Notes: generated by a model not told the origin, from the sequence alone. A DNA stretch of 39,034 bases from Sulfuricaulis sp. (GCA_030650525.1 JAUSDQ010000281.1:1-39034); one strand, 5' to 3'; positions 1 through 10,499 are shown, counted from the first letter of the stretch. A program made the numbers and translations.

Positions 1-567
1 CGCCAGAATCTTGATCGTAGGGTGCCCATCGACAAAATCCCCGATGGGTTTGGCGGCAAACAGCATAACCACGACCGCCAGGATGATGGCGATGGCCATG
101 ATGGAAACATGCTCGACCAGTCCGACCGCCGTTATCACCGAATCCAGCGAGAAAACAATATCCAGAACCGCGATCTGCACCAGCACCATTCCCAGGCTGG
201 CGGCGACAACCGTGCTACCGCTGTCTTCTATCCCTTCCAGGCTGTTATGTATTTCATGCGTGGCTTTGGCCAGAAGAAACAGACCGCCCCCAATCAGAAT
301 GACATCGCGCCCTGAAATCGCCTGGTTGAGTATCGTAAACCACGGTTCGGTCAGTCCCATGACCCAGGAAATAGAGAACAGCAAGCCCAAGCGGGTAATC
401 ATGGCGAGGCTAAGACCGGTTCTTCTCGCAAAAGCCCGCTGTTTCCGGGGAAGACGACCCACCAGGATCGAGATGAAAATAATGTTGTCGATGCCCAATA
501 CGATCTCCAGCGCGGTTAACGTACCTAACGCTATCCACGCTTCGGGGTTTGCCAGCCATTCAAACAT
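1..567 (-). CDS. TerC family integral membrane protein (C-terminus cut by window edge)
   Basis: The minus-strand reading frame starts with ATG at 567, preceded by a GGAGAC ribosome binding site, and is still open at base 1, so only about the first 189 residues are present. The visible protein begins MFEWLANPEAWIALGTLTAL and carries the TerC hallmark ALEIVLGIDNIIFIS near residue 20, with a second acidic membrane motif (DIVFSLDSV) near residue 135. Several hydrophobic segments alternate with short loops. TerC/Alx proteins are inner-membrane proteins linked to metal-ion (Mn, tellurite) homeostasis; which ion applies here cannot be told. The frames on the opposite strand are shadows of this gene. 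Confidence 0.88.
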   Translation of the reverse strand, partial: MFEWLANPEAWIALGTLTALEIVLGIDNIIFISILVGRLPRKQRAFARRTGLSLAMITRLGLLFSISWVMGLTEPWFTILNQAISGRDVILIGGGLFLLAKATHEIHNSLEGIEDSGSTVVAASLGMVLVQIAVLDIVFSLDSVITAVGLVEHVSIMAIAIILAVVVMLFAAKPIGDFVDGHPTIKILA

Positions 568-608
568 CGGCGTCTCCTATTTTTCATCAAGCACTGCAAA
601 ATAAATTA

Positions 609-1019
609 TTACTCAACGATAAGTGGGGGGCGTCCCGCACGTCGCCGCAGCCAGTTGATGGATCGAAGCACCGGACGTCGCAATACAATCCACCGTTCCA
701 GCTGGTACTTGCCCGGAAAATTCAACAACGTGATCCCGATGAGAATCGTAAAAATACCCTGGCCGGGGAGCACCAGCATGATAATCCCGGCTACAACGAG
801 AACGAAGCCAAGGACGTTCTTAGTTATCACCAATATCGCCCGTACAACGGGATGGTGATGATCAACCCACGGCTCCGTACGCCTTTTACGCACGAAATAG
901 TCGGCAGGGACTCGAACTATCAACGTAGGCACGACGATCAAGGTTGCACTGAAAACGAGTATTGACGCCGCGGCCAGCCACCAGAGAACTGTCTCGTGGT
1001 TTTGAATCCATTCAATCAT
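609..1019 (-). CDS. PGPGW-type small transmembrane protein
   Basis: 136 residues. There are two hydrophobic segments, about 12-34 and 62-95, followed by a basic C-terminal tail. The second segment contains LVLPGQGIFTILIGITLL followed by FPGK, the pattern of the PGPGW family of putative transmembrane proteins, here with Q in place of the second P. The tail (LRRPVLRSINWLRRRAGRPPL) is rich in arginine, consistent with a cytoplasmic side. No biochemical role is established for the family. It lies 41 bases upstream of the TerC gene on the same strand, so the two may be cotranscribed. The accessory patch begins just beyond its start codon. Confidence 0.75.
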   Translation of the reverse strand: MIEWIQNHETVLWWLAAASILVFSATLIVVPTLIVRVPADYFVRKRRTEPWVDHHHPVVRAILVITKNVLGFVLVVAGIIMLVLPGQGIFTILIGITLLNFPGKYQLERWIVLRRPVLRSINWLRRRAGRPPLIVE

Positions 1020-1064
1020 TGGGTTGTCTCACATGCCGCTCGAAAGGAAAAAAGGAAAGAAAAT

Positions 1065-1081
1065 AAGGGGACGCTACCCTT
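1065..1081 (+). repeat. Short hairpin word, copy 1 (AAGGGGACGCTACCCTT)
   Basis: The 17-base word AAGGGGACGCTACCCTT has perfect 5-bp arms (AAGGG/CCCTT) around a 7-base loop. The same 17 bases recur at 2453-2469 and 2799-2815 in the same orientation. The three copies bracket the two unfamiliar genes at 1087-2418. It resembles REP-like palindromes, but no transposase is visible in the window. Confidence 0.7.
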
Positions 1082-1086
1082 TTTCA

Positions 1087-1752
1087 TCATCCTTTATCTC
1101 TTTCCAGCGCCTCGCGCAACGCCTGCACCTCAGCAAGTCCCAGTGCTTTGGCCGCAGGTCCATTCACGTGCTCGTACTGTGAACGCGCCGCATCAATCAC
1201 GCGATAGTATTCAGCCTCGGCTCTTCTTCTCGCATCACTGAATACCGACCCTGCTGCGGCTGTGTGTCGCCTGTATCCATCGAAGGCAATCTCGATCTCT
1301 CTACGATACGTACGATCGTATTCCACCCCAGTCTCATCTTCACCGTTCTCAATATCGGCCCACGCCGCGGCTTCCGCACTGGCGATATCCCGCTCTGCCG
1401 CGTCATATCTACAATCGAGAGCGGCCAACGATACCTCCTTGGCTCGTTGTAGGAGCGCTCGCGCCTCAACGACGATTCGGTCGTACTCCGCACGCGCTTG
1501 CGAGATGCTGTGCTCATAATCTGCCTCAGCCGGGGCTTTGAGGCGATCATACAAATCCAATACACGATCTGCGCCCTTTACTGCTTCATCAAGGCACCAA
1601 ACCGCATCTCCAAGACCGCAGATATCGAGAACGGTAAGGACTAGAAGCGGATCATCATCTGCTTCGGTCTTGCCCAGATGGTCAAGCAACTTCTGCCACC
1701 CATTTATAGGCGGATAGATGGTATCCAGTTTCCGTAGCGTTGTGTGGACCAT
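1087..1752 (-). CDS. Uncharacterised protein with Ala/Glu/Tyr-rich helical repeats; weak resemblance to putative immunity proteins
   Basis: 221 residues, not confidently recognised. The N-terminal 60 residues include DPLLVLTVLDICGLGDAVWCL at about 34-54, which recalls the 'LLxxLDxxGLDDALWCLR' pattern of small proteins annotated as putative immunity proteins; that link rests on memory of the motif only. From about residue 75 on the protein is a long charged helix with repeated segments such as QARAEYDRIVVEAR and RRRAEAEYYRVIDAAR, suggesting coiled coil. There is no signal peptide or membrane segment. Start ATG 1752 has no clear Shine-Dalgarno sequence. It lies immediately inside a short hairpin word and next to the HEPN-like gene, in a stretch less GC-rich than its surroundings, which suggests acquisition. 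Confidence 0.6.
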   Translation of the reverse strand: MVHTTLRKLDTIYPPINGWQKLLDHLGKTEADDDPLLVLTVLDICGLGDAVWCLDEAVKGADRVLDLYDRLKAPAEADYEHSISQARAEYDRIVVEARALLQRAKEVSLAALDCRYDAAERDIASAEAAAWADIENGEDETGVEYDRTYRREIEIAFDGYRRHTAAAGSVFSDARRRAEAEYYRVIDAARSQYEHVNGPAAKALGLAEVQALREALERDKG

Positions 1753-1893
1753 TGCGTTTGAATCCGACTGGAGGGTGCTGGTTAGTTACCCATATCAAAA
1801 ACCCGGGTCAGAGAGGAATTGTTTCTAATGTTGGCCATCTAGAATATTAGCGATCACTGCTCTCTAACTAGGTTTTTTCCGGTTAGGTTTACC

Positions 1894-2418
1894 CTACCTC
1901 TGAACAAGGTAGTTTCCTGAAGCCTCCAGTACGGAGGCCAGTGCTCTGCATGCCATATCGAGGTTGGCAGCTTGATCGTTCAGCATGTCCACCGTCTTGA
2001 GGCCATGAAAGAGATTATTGCGGAGGCGGTACACGATGATCATGACCGCCAAGAGTTGGCTGGCAAGATCGCTCTTTTCTCCTCGGAGCACTGCCTCAAC
2101 ATGATCTCGGCGGTCGTTTTGGCGAAAGCGCAAGTCGTTGAACCGATCCATGAACTCGGAACCTGTCCAGTATCGAAAAGTCCAGAACTTGATTGCCTGC
2201 TCCAACCCCTCAAGATGTGGATCGTGCTGGGAAATCTTTTCAGCGAGACTCTCAAACGTTCGAATGTTGGCGTTGTTTTGGCACGCAGTGCCTTCAAAGA
2301 AGTTCCACATCAAAGTGAAGTTGGAAACTACGCCGACAGTTTCGGAATGAAGGCGGTGCGCGCCGACGCAATTTGCGGCGATCCAGTTCCCGGCGCTGAA
2401 TGATGGGTTCGTAGTCAT
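1894..2418 (-). CDS. HEPN-like protein with R-x4-H motif (uncharacterised)
   Basis: 174 residues, predicted soluble and mostly helical. Near the C-terminus it has YRLRNNLFHGL, in which R133-N134...H138 fits the R(x4-6)H signature of HEPN-superfamily proteins, many of which are RNases in toxin-antitoxin, abortive-infection or CRISPR-linked systems. The flanking helix (QLLAVMIIVY before, LNDQAANLDMACRALASVLEASG after) fits the fourth helix and tail of such domains. Residues 1-60 hold a possible first helix (SNFTLMWNFFEGTA). No partner nucleotidyltransferase stands beside it intact, although a remnant of one lies about 300 bases upstream. Family membership is an inference from the motif; RNase activity is not shown. 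Confidence 0.6.
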   Translation of the reverse strand: MTTNPSFSAGNWIAANCVGAHRLHSETVGVVSNFTLMWNFFEGTACQNNANIRTFESLAEKISQHDPHLEGLEQAIKFWTFRYWTGSEFMDRFNDLRFRQNDRRDHVEAVLRGEKSDLASQLLAVMIIVYRLRNNLFHGLKTVDMLNDQAANLDMACRALASVLEASGNYLVQR

Positions 2419-2447
2419 AGTGAGAAAACTGGTTCAGATAGTAAAAG

Positions 2448-2664
2448 AGTAAAAGGGGACGCTACCCTTATTTCTTCCGACTAAAATCTTAGCTGCGCAG
2501 CAGCCTAGCCCAGCAGGTGGGTTCACACAACTACTGGCCGGTCACGCCGTAGCTATGCAGGCGTGCCGGATTGACCCCTATATTAGGGCCGCCTAATATC
2601 TCGCGGATGAACCATCCGGCCGATATTGAAACAACCACCCAATGGGTTTGACATTCGATGATCT
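2448..2664 (+). repeat. ~217 bp direct repeat, copy 1 (promoter and decayed 5' end of mtnB-like ORF)
   Basis: This stretch matches 2794-3011. About the first 110 bases (2448-2558) are identical to the second copy; the remainder differs at roughly a dozen positions and one single-base indel. It starts with the hairpin word and ends in ATGGGTTTGACATTCGATG, the counterpart of the mtnB start. The intergenic stretch 2419-2988 otherwise holds only the gene remnant at 2716-2796. Confidence 0.9.
2571..2599 (+). promoter_or_regulatory. Sigma70-like promoter, upstream duplicate copy
   Basis: TTGACC (2571-2576), a 17-base spacer and TAATAT (2594-2599). It is the duplicate of the mtnB promoter in the second repeat copy and has kept both boxes. 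It would drive a short frame from the ATG near 2642 (MGLTFDDLKPPWVFPAAAAN) that ends at 2721. Confidence 0.5.
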
Positions 2665-2715
2665 GAAACCGCCCTGGGTGTTTCCCGCCGCTGCCGCTAA
2701 TCCCTGGGGTCAAGG

Positions 2716-2796
2716 GTGCTGAGCGAGCTCGACGTGCTGCGCGATGTCGGCGCCAGGCTGGAGGGCGCCGGTATGGCGTACATGCTCACCGGAAGT
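2716..2796 (+). pseudogene. Remnant of a nucleotidyltransferase-like gene (N-terminus only)
   Basis: From GTG at 2716 the frame reads VLSELDVLRDVGARLEGAGM and continues AYMLTGS. This resembles the N-terminal helix and 'TGS' strand of small nucleotidyltransferases of the AbiEii / MNT type. At about 2793 the frame runs into the second direct-repeat copy and stops at 2840. The GTGCTGA at 2716-2722 overlaps the stop of the preceding short frame, as is common for two-gene toxin-antitoxin operons. So the repeat seems to have cut this gene after about 26 codons. The family assignment rests on a short segment. Confidence 0.5.
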
Positions 2797-3011
2797 AAAA
2801 GGGGACGCTACCCTTATTTCTTCCGACTAAAATCTTAGCTGCGCAGCAGCCTAGCCCAGCAGGTGGGTTCACACAACTACTGGCCGGTCACGCCGTAGCT
2901 ATGCACCCATGTCGGATTGACCCCTATATCAGGGCCGCCTAATATCATCGCGGATGAACCCTCCGGTCGATTTTGAAACAACAACCCAATGGCCCTGACG
3001 TTCGATGATCT
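2794..3011 (+). repeat. ~217 bp direct repeat, copy 2 (includes mtnB promoter and start)
   Basis: Second copy of the 2448-2664 repeat, offset by 346-347 bases. It contains the hairpin word at 2799-2815, the promoter at 2917-2945 and the first codons of mtnB. Confidence 0.9.
2917..2945 (+). promoter_or_regulatory. Sigma70-like promoter of mtnB
   Basis: TTGACC (2917-2922), a 17-base spacer and TAATAT (2940-2945), 43 bases before the mtnB ATG. Good match to the sigma70 consensus, with consensus spacing. Confidence 0.65.
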
Positions 3012-3621
3012 CCCGCCGCGCGCGGCGCTGGTCGAAATCGCGCGCGATTTTCATGCACGCGGCTGGATGGCGGGCACGGCGGGCAATCTATCCGCGCGCG
3101 AGGACGACAATCATTTCTGGATCACCGCGAGCGGTCGGCCCAAGGGCCGGCTGGATGAACTGGATTTTCTGTTGATGCGCGTGCAGGACGGCGAGGTTGT
3201 CGAGCGCGTGCGGCCGGAGAACAAGCCCTCGGCCGAGATCGCCATTCACCGCACGCTCTATACGCTGTTCCCGAACGCGCGCGCTTGCCTGCACGGTCAC
3301 AGTGTCGATGCCTGTCTCGCCGCCGATCGCGCGAAGCAGGGCGCCAAGGTGCTGCGGCTGACGCCGATCGAGATGATCAAGGGTTTTGATGTCTGGGAGC
3401 AGAACCCGAAAGTCGACCTGCCGTTGTTCGAAAACGTCCTCGATGTTGCGCGCATCGCCGACGACATCCGCAAGCGCTTCGCCAAAACCGCGCCGGCCAT
3501 TAGCGCGCTCATGATCCGCTCCCACGGCCCGACCGTGTGGGGCGCGAGCCTGCAAGAGGCCTATAACCGTTTCGAGATTCTGGAATTTATCCTGCGCTAT
3601 CAGGCGCGCGCGCGCCGCTGA
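2989..3621 (+). CDS. mtnB: Methylthioribulose-1-phosphate dehydratase
   Basis: 210 residues, the normal length for MtnB, a zinc enzyme of the class II aldolase/adducin fold that dehydrates 5-methylthioribulose-1-phosphate in methionine salvage. Seen in the sequence: GTAGNLSAR at 29-37, SGRPKG at 48-53, the zinc-ligand motif HGHS with H102 and H104, EMIKGFDVWEQ at 128-138, and RSHGPTVWG with the third zinc histidine H179. The start ATG lies in the second repeat copy and has no strong Shine-Dalgarno sequence. Other salvage genes (mtnA, mtnC, mtnD) are not adjacent; the next gene is nfeD. The assignment over other class II aldolases rests on the EMIKGFDVWEQ segment. Confidence 0.88.
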   Translation: MALTFDDLPPRAALVEIARDFHARGWMAGTAGNLSAREDDNHFWITASGRPKGRLDELDFLLMRVQDGEVVERVRPENKPSAEIAIHRTLYTLFPNARACLHGHSVDACLAADRAKQGAKVLRLTPIEMIKGFDVWEQNPKVDLPLFENVLDVARIADDIRKRFAKTAPAISALMIRSHGPTVWGASLQEAYNRFEILEFILRYQARARR

Positions 3622-3680
3622 TTCCCCTGAAACCGGGCCGGGTTCTCCCCCCCGGTCGATTGTCTGGTAAGGTGTGCCGT

Positions 3681-5072
3681 ATGAAACGCCTGCGTATCCT
3701 GTTTTTGCTGCTCGTGGCTTGGCCGCTGCTGCTGCTGGCCAAGGACGCCGTCACGCCCGGACAGGTGGTGCTGCTCAACATCAACGGTGCCATCGGCCCG
3801 GCGACCAGCGACTATGTGCATCGCGGCCTGGAGCGCGCGAAAGACGAGGGCGCCGTGTTGGTCATCCTGCGCATGGACACCCCCGGCGGGCTCGACACCG
3901 CCATGCGCAGGATCATCCAGGACGTCATCGCCTCGCCGGTGCCGGTGGTCACTTACGTCGCGCCCTCGGGTGCGCGCGCCGCGAGTGCCGGCGCCTATAT
4001 TCTGCTGGCTTCGCACATCGCCGTCATGGCGCCCGCGACCAACGTCGGCGCCGCGACACCGGTGCACATCGGCGGCGTGCCCGATCCGGGCGGCGGCTCC
4101 AAACCGCCGGAGAAGGAGGACAAAAAAGATTCCCCGGACCAGAAGGGCGGCAAGGAAAAACCTGCCAAGGCGGGCAAACCCGGCATGGACGAAAAGACGA
4201 TGAATGACGCCATCGCCTACATCCGCGGTCTGGCGCAAATGCGCGGGCGCAATGTGGAGTGGGCCGAAAGCGCGGTGCGCGAAGCGGCCTCCATATCCGC
4301 GGAGGAGGCGGTCAAGCAGAACGTGGCCGACTTCATCGCCACCGACCGCGCCGATCTGCTCAAGAAACTCGACGGCCGCAAGCTGAACCTGCAGGGCCGC
4401 GACCTCACGCTTAAGACCGAAGGATTGCAAGTTCACGTCTACGAACCCGACTGGCGCAACCGCCTGCTTGCTGTCATCGCCGACCCGAATGTGGCCTACA
4501 TTCTGATGCTGCTCGGCATCTACGGCCTGTTCTTCGAGCTGTGGAATCCGGGCTTCGTGCTGCCGGGCGTGGTCGGCGGCATCTGTCTGCTGCTCGCGCT
4601 CTACGCCTTTCAGGTATTGCCCATCAGCTTTGCCGGACTCGGCCTGATCCTGCTCGGGATCGTCTTCATGGTGGCCGAGGCGTTCCTGCCGAGCTTCGGC
4701 GCGCTTGGCATCGGTGGCGTGGTCGCATTCGTCGTGGGCTCGATCATCCTCATGGATACTGACGTCGAAGGCTATACCGTCACCTGGCCGCTGATTGCCG
4801 TGGTGGCGGCGGTGAGCGCGGCATTTTTCATCGGCGTGGCGGTCATGGCGCTGAAGGCGCGCAGGCAGCGCGTGGTCAGCGGACAGGAAGAGATGATCGG
4901 CGCGCCCGGCGAGGCGCTGGAGAATTTCAAGGACGCGGGACGCGTGCGCGTGCACAGCGAGGAATGGCAGGCGCGTTCGGACACGGCGCTCAAGCGCGGA
5001 CAGAAAGTGAAGGTCGTCGGAATCGAGGGCCTGATTCTGACGGTGGAGCCGTATAACCCGGAGGGTAATTAA
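3681..5072 (+). CDS. nfeD: NfeD-family membrane-bound serine protease (ClpP-like domain)
   Basis: 463 residues from ATG 3681, chosen because AAGGTG lies six bases upstream; a TTG at 3660 is in frame but lacks a site. Order: signal/anchor 1-20, ClpP-class protease domain about 25-230, membrane segments about 265-395, and a C-terminal OB-fold NfeD domain from about 405. The likely catalytic Ser is S102 in AASAGAYI, and the likely Lys is K172 before TMNDAIAYIRG, by analogy with archaeal PH1510. A charged Pro/Lys-rich insert (about 134-170) separates them. Known family members cleave stomatin-type proteins at the membrane. The slipin gene follows directly (TAAATG), so they form an operon. Confidence 0.9.
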   Translation: MKRLRILFLLLVAWPLLLLAKDAVTPGQVVLLNINGAIGPATSDYVHRGLERAKDEGAVLVILRMDTPGGLDTAMRRIIQDVIASPVPVVTYVAPSGARAASAGAYILLASHIAVMAPATNVGAATPVHIGGVPDPGGGSKPPEKEDKKDSPDQKGGKEKPAKAGKPGMDEKTMNDAIAYIRGLAQMRGRNVEWAESAVREAASISAEEAVKQNVADFIATDRADLLKKLDGRKLNLQGRDLTLKTEGLQVHVYEPDWRNRLLAVIADPNVAYILMLLGIYGLFFELWNPGFVLPGVVGGICLLLALYAFQVLPISFAGLGLILLGIVFMVAEAFLPSFGALGIGGVVAFVVGSIILMDTDVEGYTVTWPLIAVVAAVSAAFFIGVAVMALKARRQRVVSGQEEMIGAPGEALENFKDAGRVRVHSEEWQARSDTALKRGQKVKVVGIEGLILTVEPYNPEGN

Positions 5073-5831
5073 ATGGGATTTCTCACAACATCGAGTTTTG
5101 TTCTGGTCATTATCGTGCTGTTGGTGTTCTCGGCGTTCCGTATCTTGCGCGAATACGAGCGCGGCGTGGTGTTCATGCTCGGGCGCTTCTGGAAGGTCAA
5201 GGGACCGGGTCTGATCGTCATCTGGCCCGGTATCCAGACGATGGTGAAGGTCGACCTGCGCATCGTGGTGATGGACGTGCCGCCGCAGGACGTGATCTCG
5301 CGCGACAACGTGTCGGTGAAGGTCAACGCGGTGGTGTTCTTCCGCGTCATTGACCCGCAGCGCGCGATCATCCAGGTGGAGGACTACTACTCCGCCACTA
5401 ACCAGCTCGCCCAGACCACGCTACGTTCGGTGCTTGGCAAGCACGAGCTCGACGAGATGCTGGCCGAGCGCGACAAGCTCAACACCGACATCCAGAAGAT
5501 CCTCGACGCCGCCACCGATGCCTGGGGCATCAAGGTGACGACGGTGGAGATCAAACACATCGACATCGACCCGACCATGGTGCGCGCGATCGCGCAACAG
5601 GCCGAGGCCGAGCGCACGCGGCGTGCCAAGGTCATTCATGCCGAGGGCGAGTTCCAGGCGGCCGAGAAGCTGGTGCAGGCGGCCGAGCTGATCAGCAAGA
5701 GCCCACAGGCCTTGCAGTTGCGCTATTTGCAAACCTTGGCCGGCATCGCTAACGACAGGAGCAACACTATCGTCTTCCCGCTGCCGATGGACCTGATCAC
5801 GCCGTTTTTGGAGATGGCGAAGAAGAAGTAA
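5073..5831 (+). CDS. Slipin / SPFH (band 7) domain membrane protein
   Basis: 252 residues. One N-terminal membrane segment (about 8-22) is followed by an SPFH domain: [15 protein letters not shown] at about 26-40, [24 protein letters not shown] and [21 protein letters not shown]. An Ala/Glu-rich helix ([20 protein letters not shown]) and a C-terminal hydrophobic end follow. Slipins are stomatin-like scaffold proteins forming oligomers at the inner membrane. The ATG directly abuts the nfeD stop, the usual nfeD/stomatin arrangement in which the protease processes its partner, so translational coupling is likely. The operon ends convergently against the next minus-strand gene, 16 bases away, with no clear terminator. 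Confidence 0.92.
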   Translation: MGFLTTSSFVLVIIVLLVFSAFRILREYERGVVFMLGRFWKVKGPGLIVIWPGIQTMVKVDLRIVVMDVPPQDVISRDNVSVKVNAVVFFRVIDPQRAIIQVEDYYSATNQLAQTTLRSVLGKHELDEMLAERDKLNTDIQKILDAATDAWGIKVTTVEIKHIDIDPTMVRAIAQQAEAERTRRAKVIHAEGEFQAAEKLVQAAELISKSPQALQLRYLQTLAGIANDRSNTIVFPLPMDLITPFLEMAKKK

Positions 5832-5847
5832 ATAATCGGAGGATAGG

Positions 5848-6420
5848 TTATTGAACGGCCCAGGCGTCGATGGAAATGGCGCCGGTGGTGAAGCCGAATT
5901 CGAGCGCGGAGAAATAGCCTTCGGCATTCGGCAGCGCCGTGCCAGTGCGCGCGATCAGGTTGGGAACGCCCTTGACGGAGCTGAGCGGCTGCCAGCGGCC
6001 GTTTACCCGCACTACCAGCGGTTCCTCGTTTAATTGGAAGCGCGCGACCCACTTGCCGTCGTCGCTCGGGTAGTAGCGCGCCTTGACGATGAACAGCAGG
6101 ACGGTTTGATTGCCGGAACCCTGGTAGAAATTGACGGCCCGTTCGCCCGGCCGGGAATTGGATTTGATGGCCTCACCGGCGCGGATGATCCATTGCGGCT
6201 GCAGTTTGCCTTTTTCCGGAGAAATTACCAGGCCGCCCTTGGTCTCGATCCCGGTTTCAATCATTTTGCCGGCTTCGGTATGCGCCAGGATCATCAGCAC
6301 CGGCGCCTTGGCCGCGTACAGCGCGGGCGCAAAACCCGTCACAAGCATCAGCAGCGCGATCGTGGACGCGAGACCGGCGCCGGTCGGCGCGCGACAATAC
6401 TTTGCGATATGGCGGATCAT
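5848..6420 (-). CDS. Uncharacterised exported protein
   Basis: 190 residues from ATG 6420. This start was preferred because it gives a classical signal peptide: basic MIRHIAKYCR, a hydrophobic ASTIALLMLVTGFAPALYA, and a likely cut before AKAP. An upstream in-frame ATG at 6477 overlaps the yciA stop as ATGA and has AAGGA directly against it, so a 209-residue form is possible but would put 19 odd residues before the signal. The mature part is predicted mostly beta and has no recognised domain. It is the last gene of the hemF-yciA string. I cannot assign a function; a periplasmic location is inferred. Confidence 0.7.
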   Translation of the reverse strand: MIRHIAKYCRAPTGAGLASTIALLMLVTGFAPALYAAKAPVLMILAHTEAGKMIETGIETKGGLVISPEKGKLQPQWIIRAGEAIKSNSRPGERAVNFYQGSGNQTVLLFIVKARYYPSDDGKWVARFQLNEEPLVVRVNGRWQPLSSVKGVPNLIARTGTALPNAEGYFSALEFGFTTGAISIDAWAVQ

Positions 6421-6473
6421 GTAAAAGAGCCTAGTGGCTCGGCGCCACGCTGTCCACCCACCGCAGCCGGGTT

Positions 6474-7900
<1,427 letters not shown>

Positions 7901-7909
7901 TATTTGAAA

Positions 7910-8461
7910 TTATCCAGCGCGTATCAATTCGCCAGTGACACCGTCGCGGATCGGCGTAGGTGCAGGGGCGTCGCCCACCCTCCCAGGCAAGATGTAATCC
8001 ACCTCGCCCTTGAATCGGCGCGCGGCTTCGCGATAACTCCGGGCCGGTACGCTCCCGGCGCGGTTGGCGCTGGTGGAGACGATGGCCATGCCCGCGGCCC
8101 GGCACAGGGCCGCGGCCTGGGCATGGGCGGTCACGCGTACGGCGATGCGCGCATGATCGCCGGTAATCCAGCCGGGTACGCCGTCGCGCGGTTCCAGCAG
8201 CCAGGTCTGCGCTCCGGGCCAAGTGGCGCGCACCTGTGCCGGGATATTGTCCACGTAAGCGGCCAGTTGATCGGCATGGGCGGCAATGAGAATGAGGCCC
8301 TTGTCGGCCGGCCGGCGCTTGATGCGCAACAGCCGCCGCACGGCCGCGCGGTTCATGGGATCGCAGCCAAAGCCGAAACAATATTCCGTGGCGTAGGCGA
8401 CAACCCCACCGGTTTGAATGATGCGCGCCGCTCGGGTCAGCACCGCCGTGACCCAGCGCAA
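7910..8461 (-). CDS. tsaC: Threonylcarbamoyl-AMP synthase (TsaC/YrdC type)
   Basis: 183 residues, the size of single-domain TsaC rather than the longer Sua5. The enzyme makes threonylcarbamoyl-AMP from Thr, bicarbonate and ATP for t6A37 of tRNA. Visible YrdC motifs: GGVVAYATEYCFGFGCDP near the N-terminus (the usual PTE is ATE here), KRRPADKGLILI with the nucleotide-binding KxR, and STSANRAG near 128. The frame opens with TTG 8461 directly after the purE stop; GTG 8443 (six codons in) is an alternative, and neither has a clear ribosome binding site. Translation is probably coupled to purE. Confidence 0.9.
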   Translation of the reverse strand: MRWVTAVLTRAARIIQTGGVVAYATEYCFGFGCDPMNRAAVRRLLRIKRRPADKGLILIAAHADQLAAYVDNIPAQVRATWPGAQTWLLEPRDGVPGWITGDHARIAVRVTAHAQAAALCRAAGMAIVSTSANRAGSVPARSYREAARRFKGEVDYILPGRVGDAPAPTPIRDGVTGELIRAG

Positions 8462-8968
8462 TTATTTGGCGAGTTTCTCACGCATGGCCTTGTCCTTGGC
8501 CAGTATCTCCGCGGCGTTGGCCTTACGCTCGTCCGCGAGGCGCTGCGCCATTTCCTTGTCGGACAGGGCGAGAATCTGCGCGGCGAGATAGGCGGCGTTT
8601 TTGGCGCCGGCCTTGCCGATGGCGACACAGGCCACGGGTATCCCACCCGGCATCTGCACGATGGAGAGCAGCGCGTCCTGTCCATGCAAGGGGCCGGTGG
8701 CCATGGGCACGCCGATCACGGGCTTGTGGGTGATTGCGGCGACGGTGCCGGCCAGGTGGGCGGCCATGCCGGCGGCGGCGATGAATACCGCGCAACCCCG
8801 GGCATCCGCGTCCTTGACGTAGGCATGGGTGGCGTCGGGGGTACGGTGCGCCGACAGTACCCGGACTTCACGGGCGATGTGGAATTTGTCGAGTGTCTCG
8901 ATCGTGGTCTGCATGGTTTCGAGGTCCGAGTCCGAACCCATCAGGATGGCAACGAACGGTTTGGTCAT
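8462..8968 (-). CDS. purE: N5-carboxyaminoimidazole ribonucleotide mutase
   Basis: 168 residues, normal for class I PurE, which moves the carboxylate of N5-CAIR to give CAIR in purine synthesis. Motifs: [10 protein letters not shown] at about 10-19, [14 protein letters not shown] at about 37-50, [12 protein letters not shown] with the glycine-rich active-site loop, and a [22 protein letters not shown] stretch. Its start lies against CAGGATT element B. purK, the usual partner, is not next to it; tsaC follows immediately instead, and purD and purH lie upstream in the same direction, forming a purine gene string interrupted by repeat elements. Confidence 0.95.
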   Translation of the reverse strand: MTKPFVAILMGSDSDLETMQTTIETLDKFHIAREVRVLSAHRTPDATHAYVKDADARGCAVFIAAAGMAAHLAGTVAAITHKPVIGVPMATGPLHGQDALLSIVQMPGGIPVACVAIGKAGAKNAAYLAAQILALSDKEMAQRLADERKANAAEILAKDKAMREKLAK

Positions 8969-8978
8969 AAATTTATTT

Positions 8979-9084
8979 CACAGGATTAACAGGATTTTTC
9001 AGGATTAACAGGATTAAAGCAATTGGATTTGAGCAGGAATTCCGAATTAATCCTGTAAATCCTGAAAAATCCTGTTAATCCTGT
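8979..9084 (-). repeat. Inverted CAGGATT element B (purE-purD gap)
   Basis: Left arm about 8979-9017 (CACAGGATTAACAGGATTTT type words), right arm about 9047-9084 (TTAATCCTGTAAATCCTG type words), together filling the purD-purE gap to within one base of the purD stop. Same family as element A. Confidence 0.85.
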
Positions 9085-10374
<1,290 letters not shown>

Positions 10375-10385
10375 ATTTTGATATT

Positions 10386-10492
10386 CACCGCAAAGGCGCA
10401 AAGGACGCAAAGAAAAAACATAAGTGAGCTAAAACTGAGAATTCTCATTATTGCCTTTTGCTTTCCTTTGCGTTCTTCGCGTCTTTGCGGCG
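10386..10492 (-). repeat. Inverted GCAAAGG element C (purH-purD gap)
   Basis: The left arm, 10386-10412, is made of CGCAAAG words; the right arm, about 10466-10492, of CTTTGCG words. The central 50 bases are unrelated. It is a different word family from CAGGATT but has the same architecture: arms of reiterated words in opposite orientation in a gap between purine genes. Confidence 0.8.
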
Positions 10493-10499
10493 ATAACTC

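Noticed and set aside
2531-2713. 60-codon minus-strand frame in the first direct repeat
   Set aside because: No ribosome binding site, not conserved as a frame in the second copy, and it crosses the repeat boundary.
3600-4955. Minus-strand open frame of 451 codons
   Set aside because: Antisense to nfeD; His/Arg/Gln-rich shadow composition.
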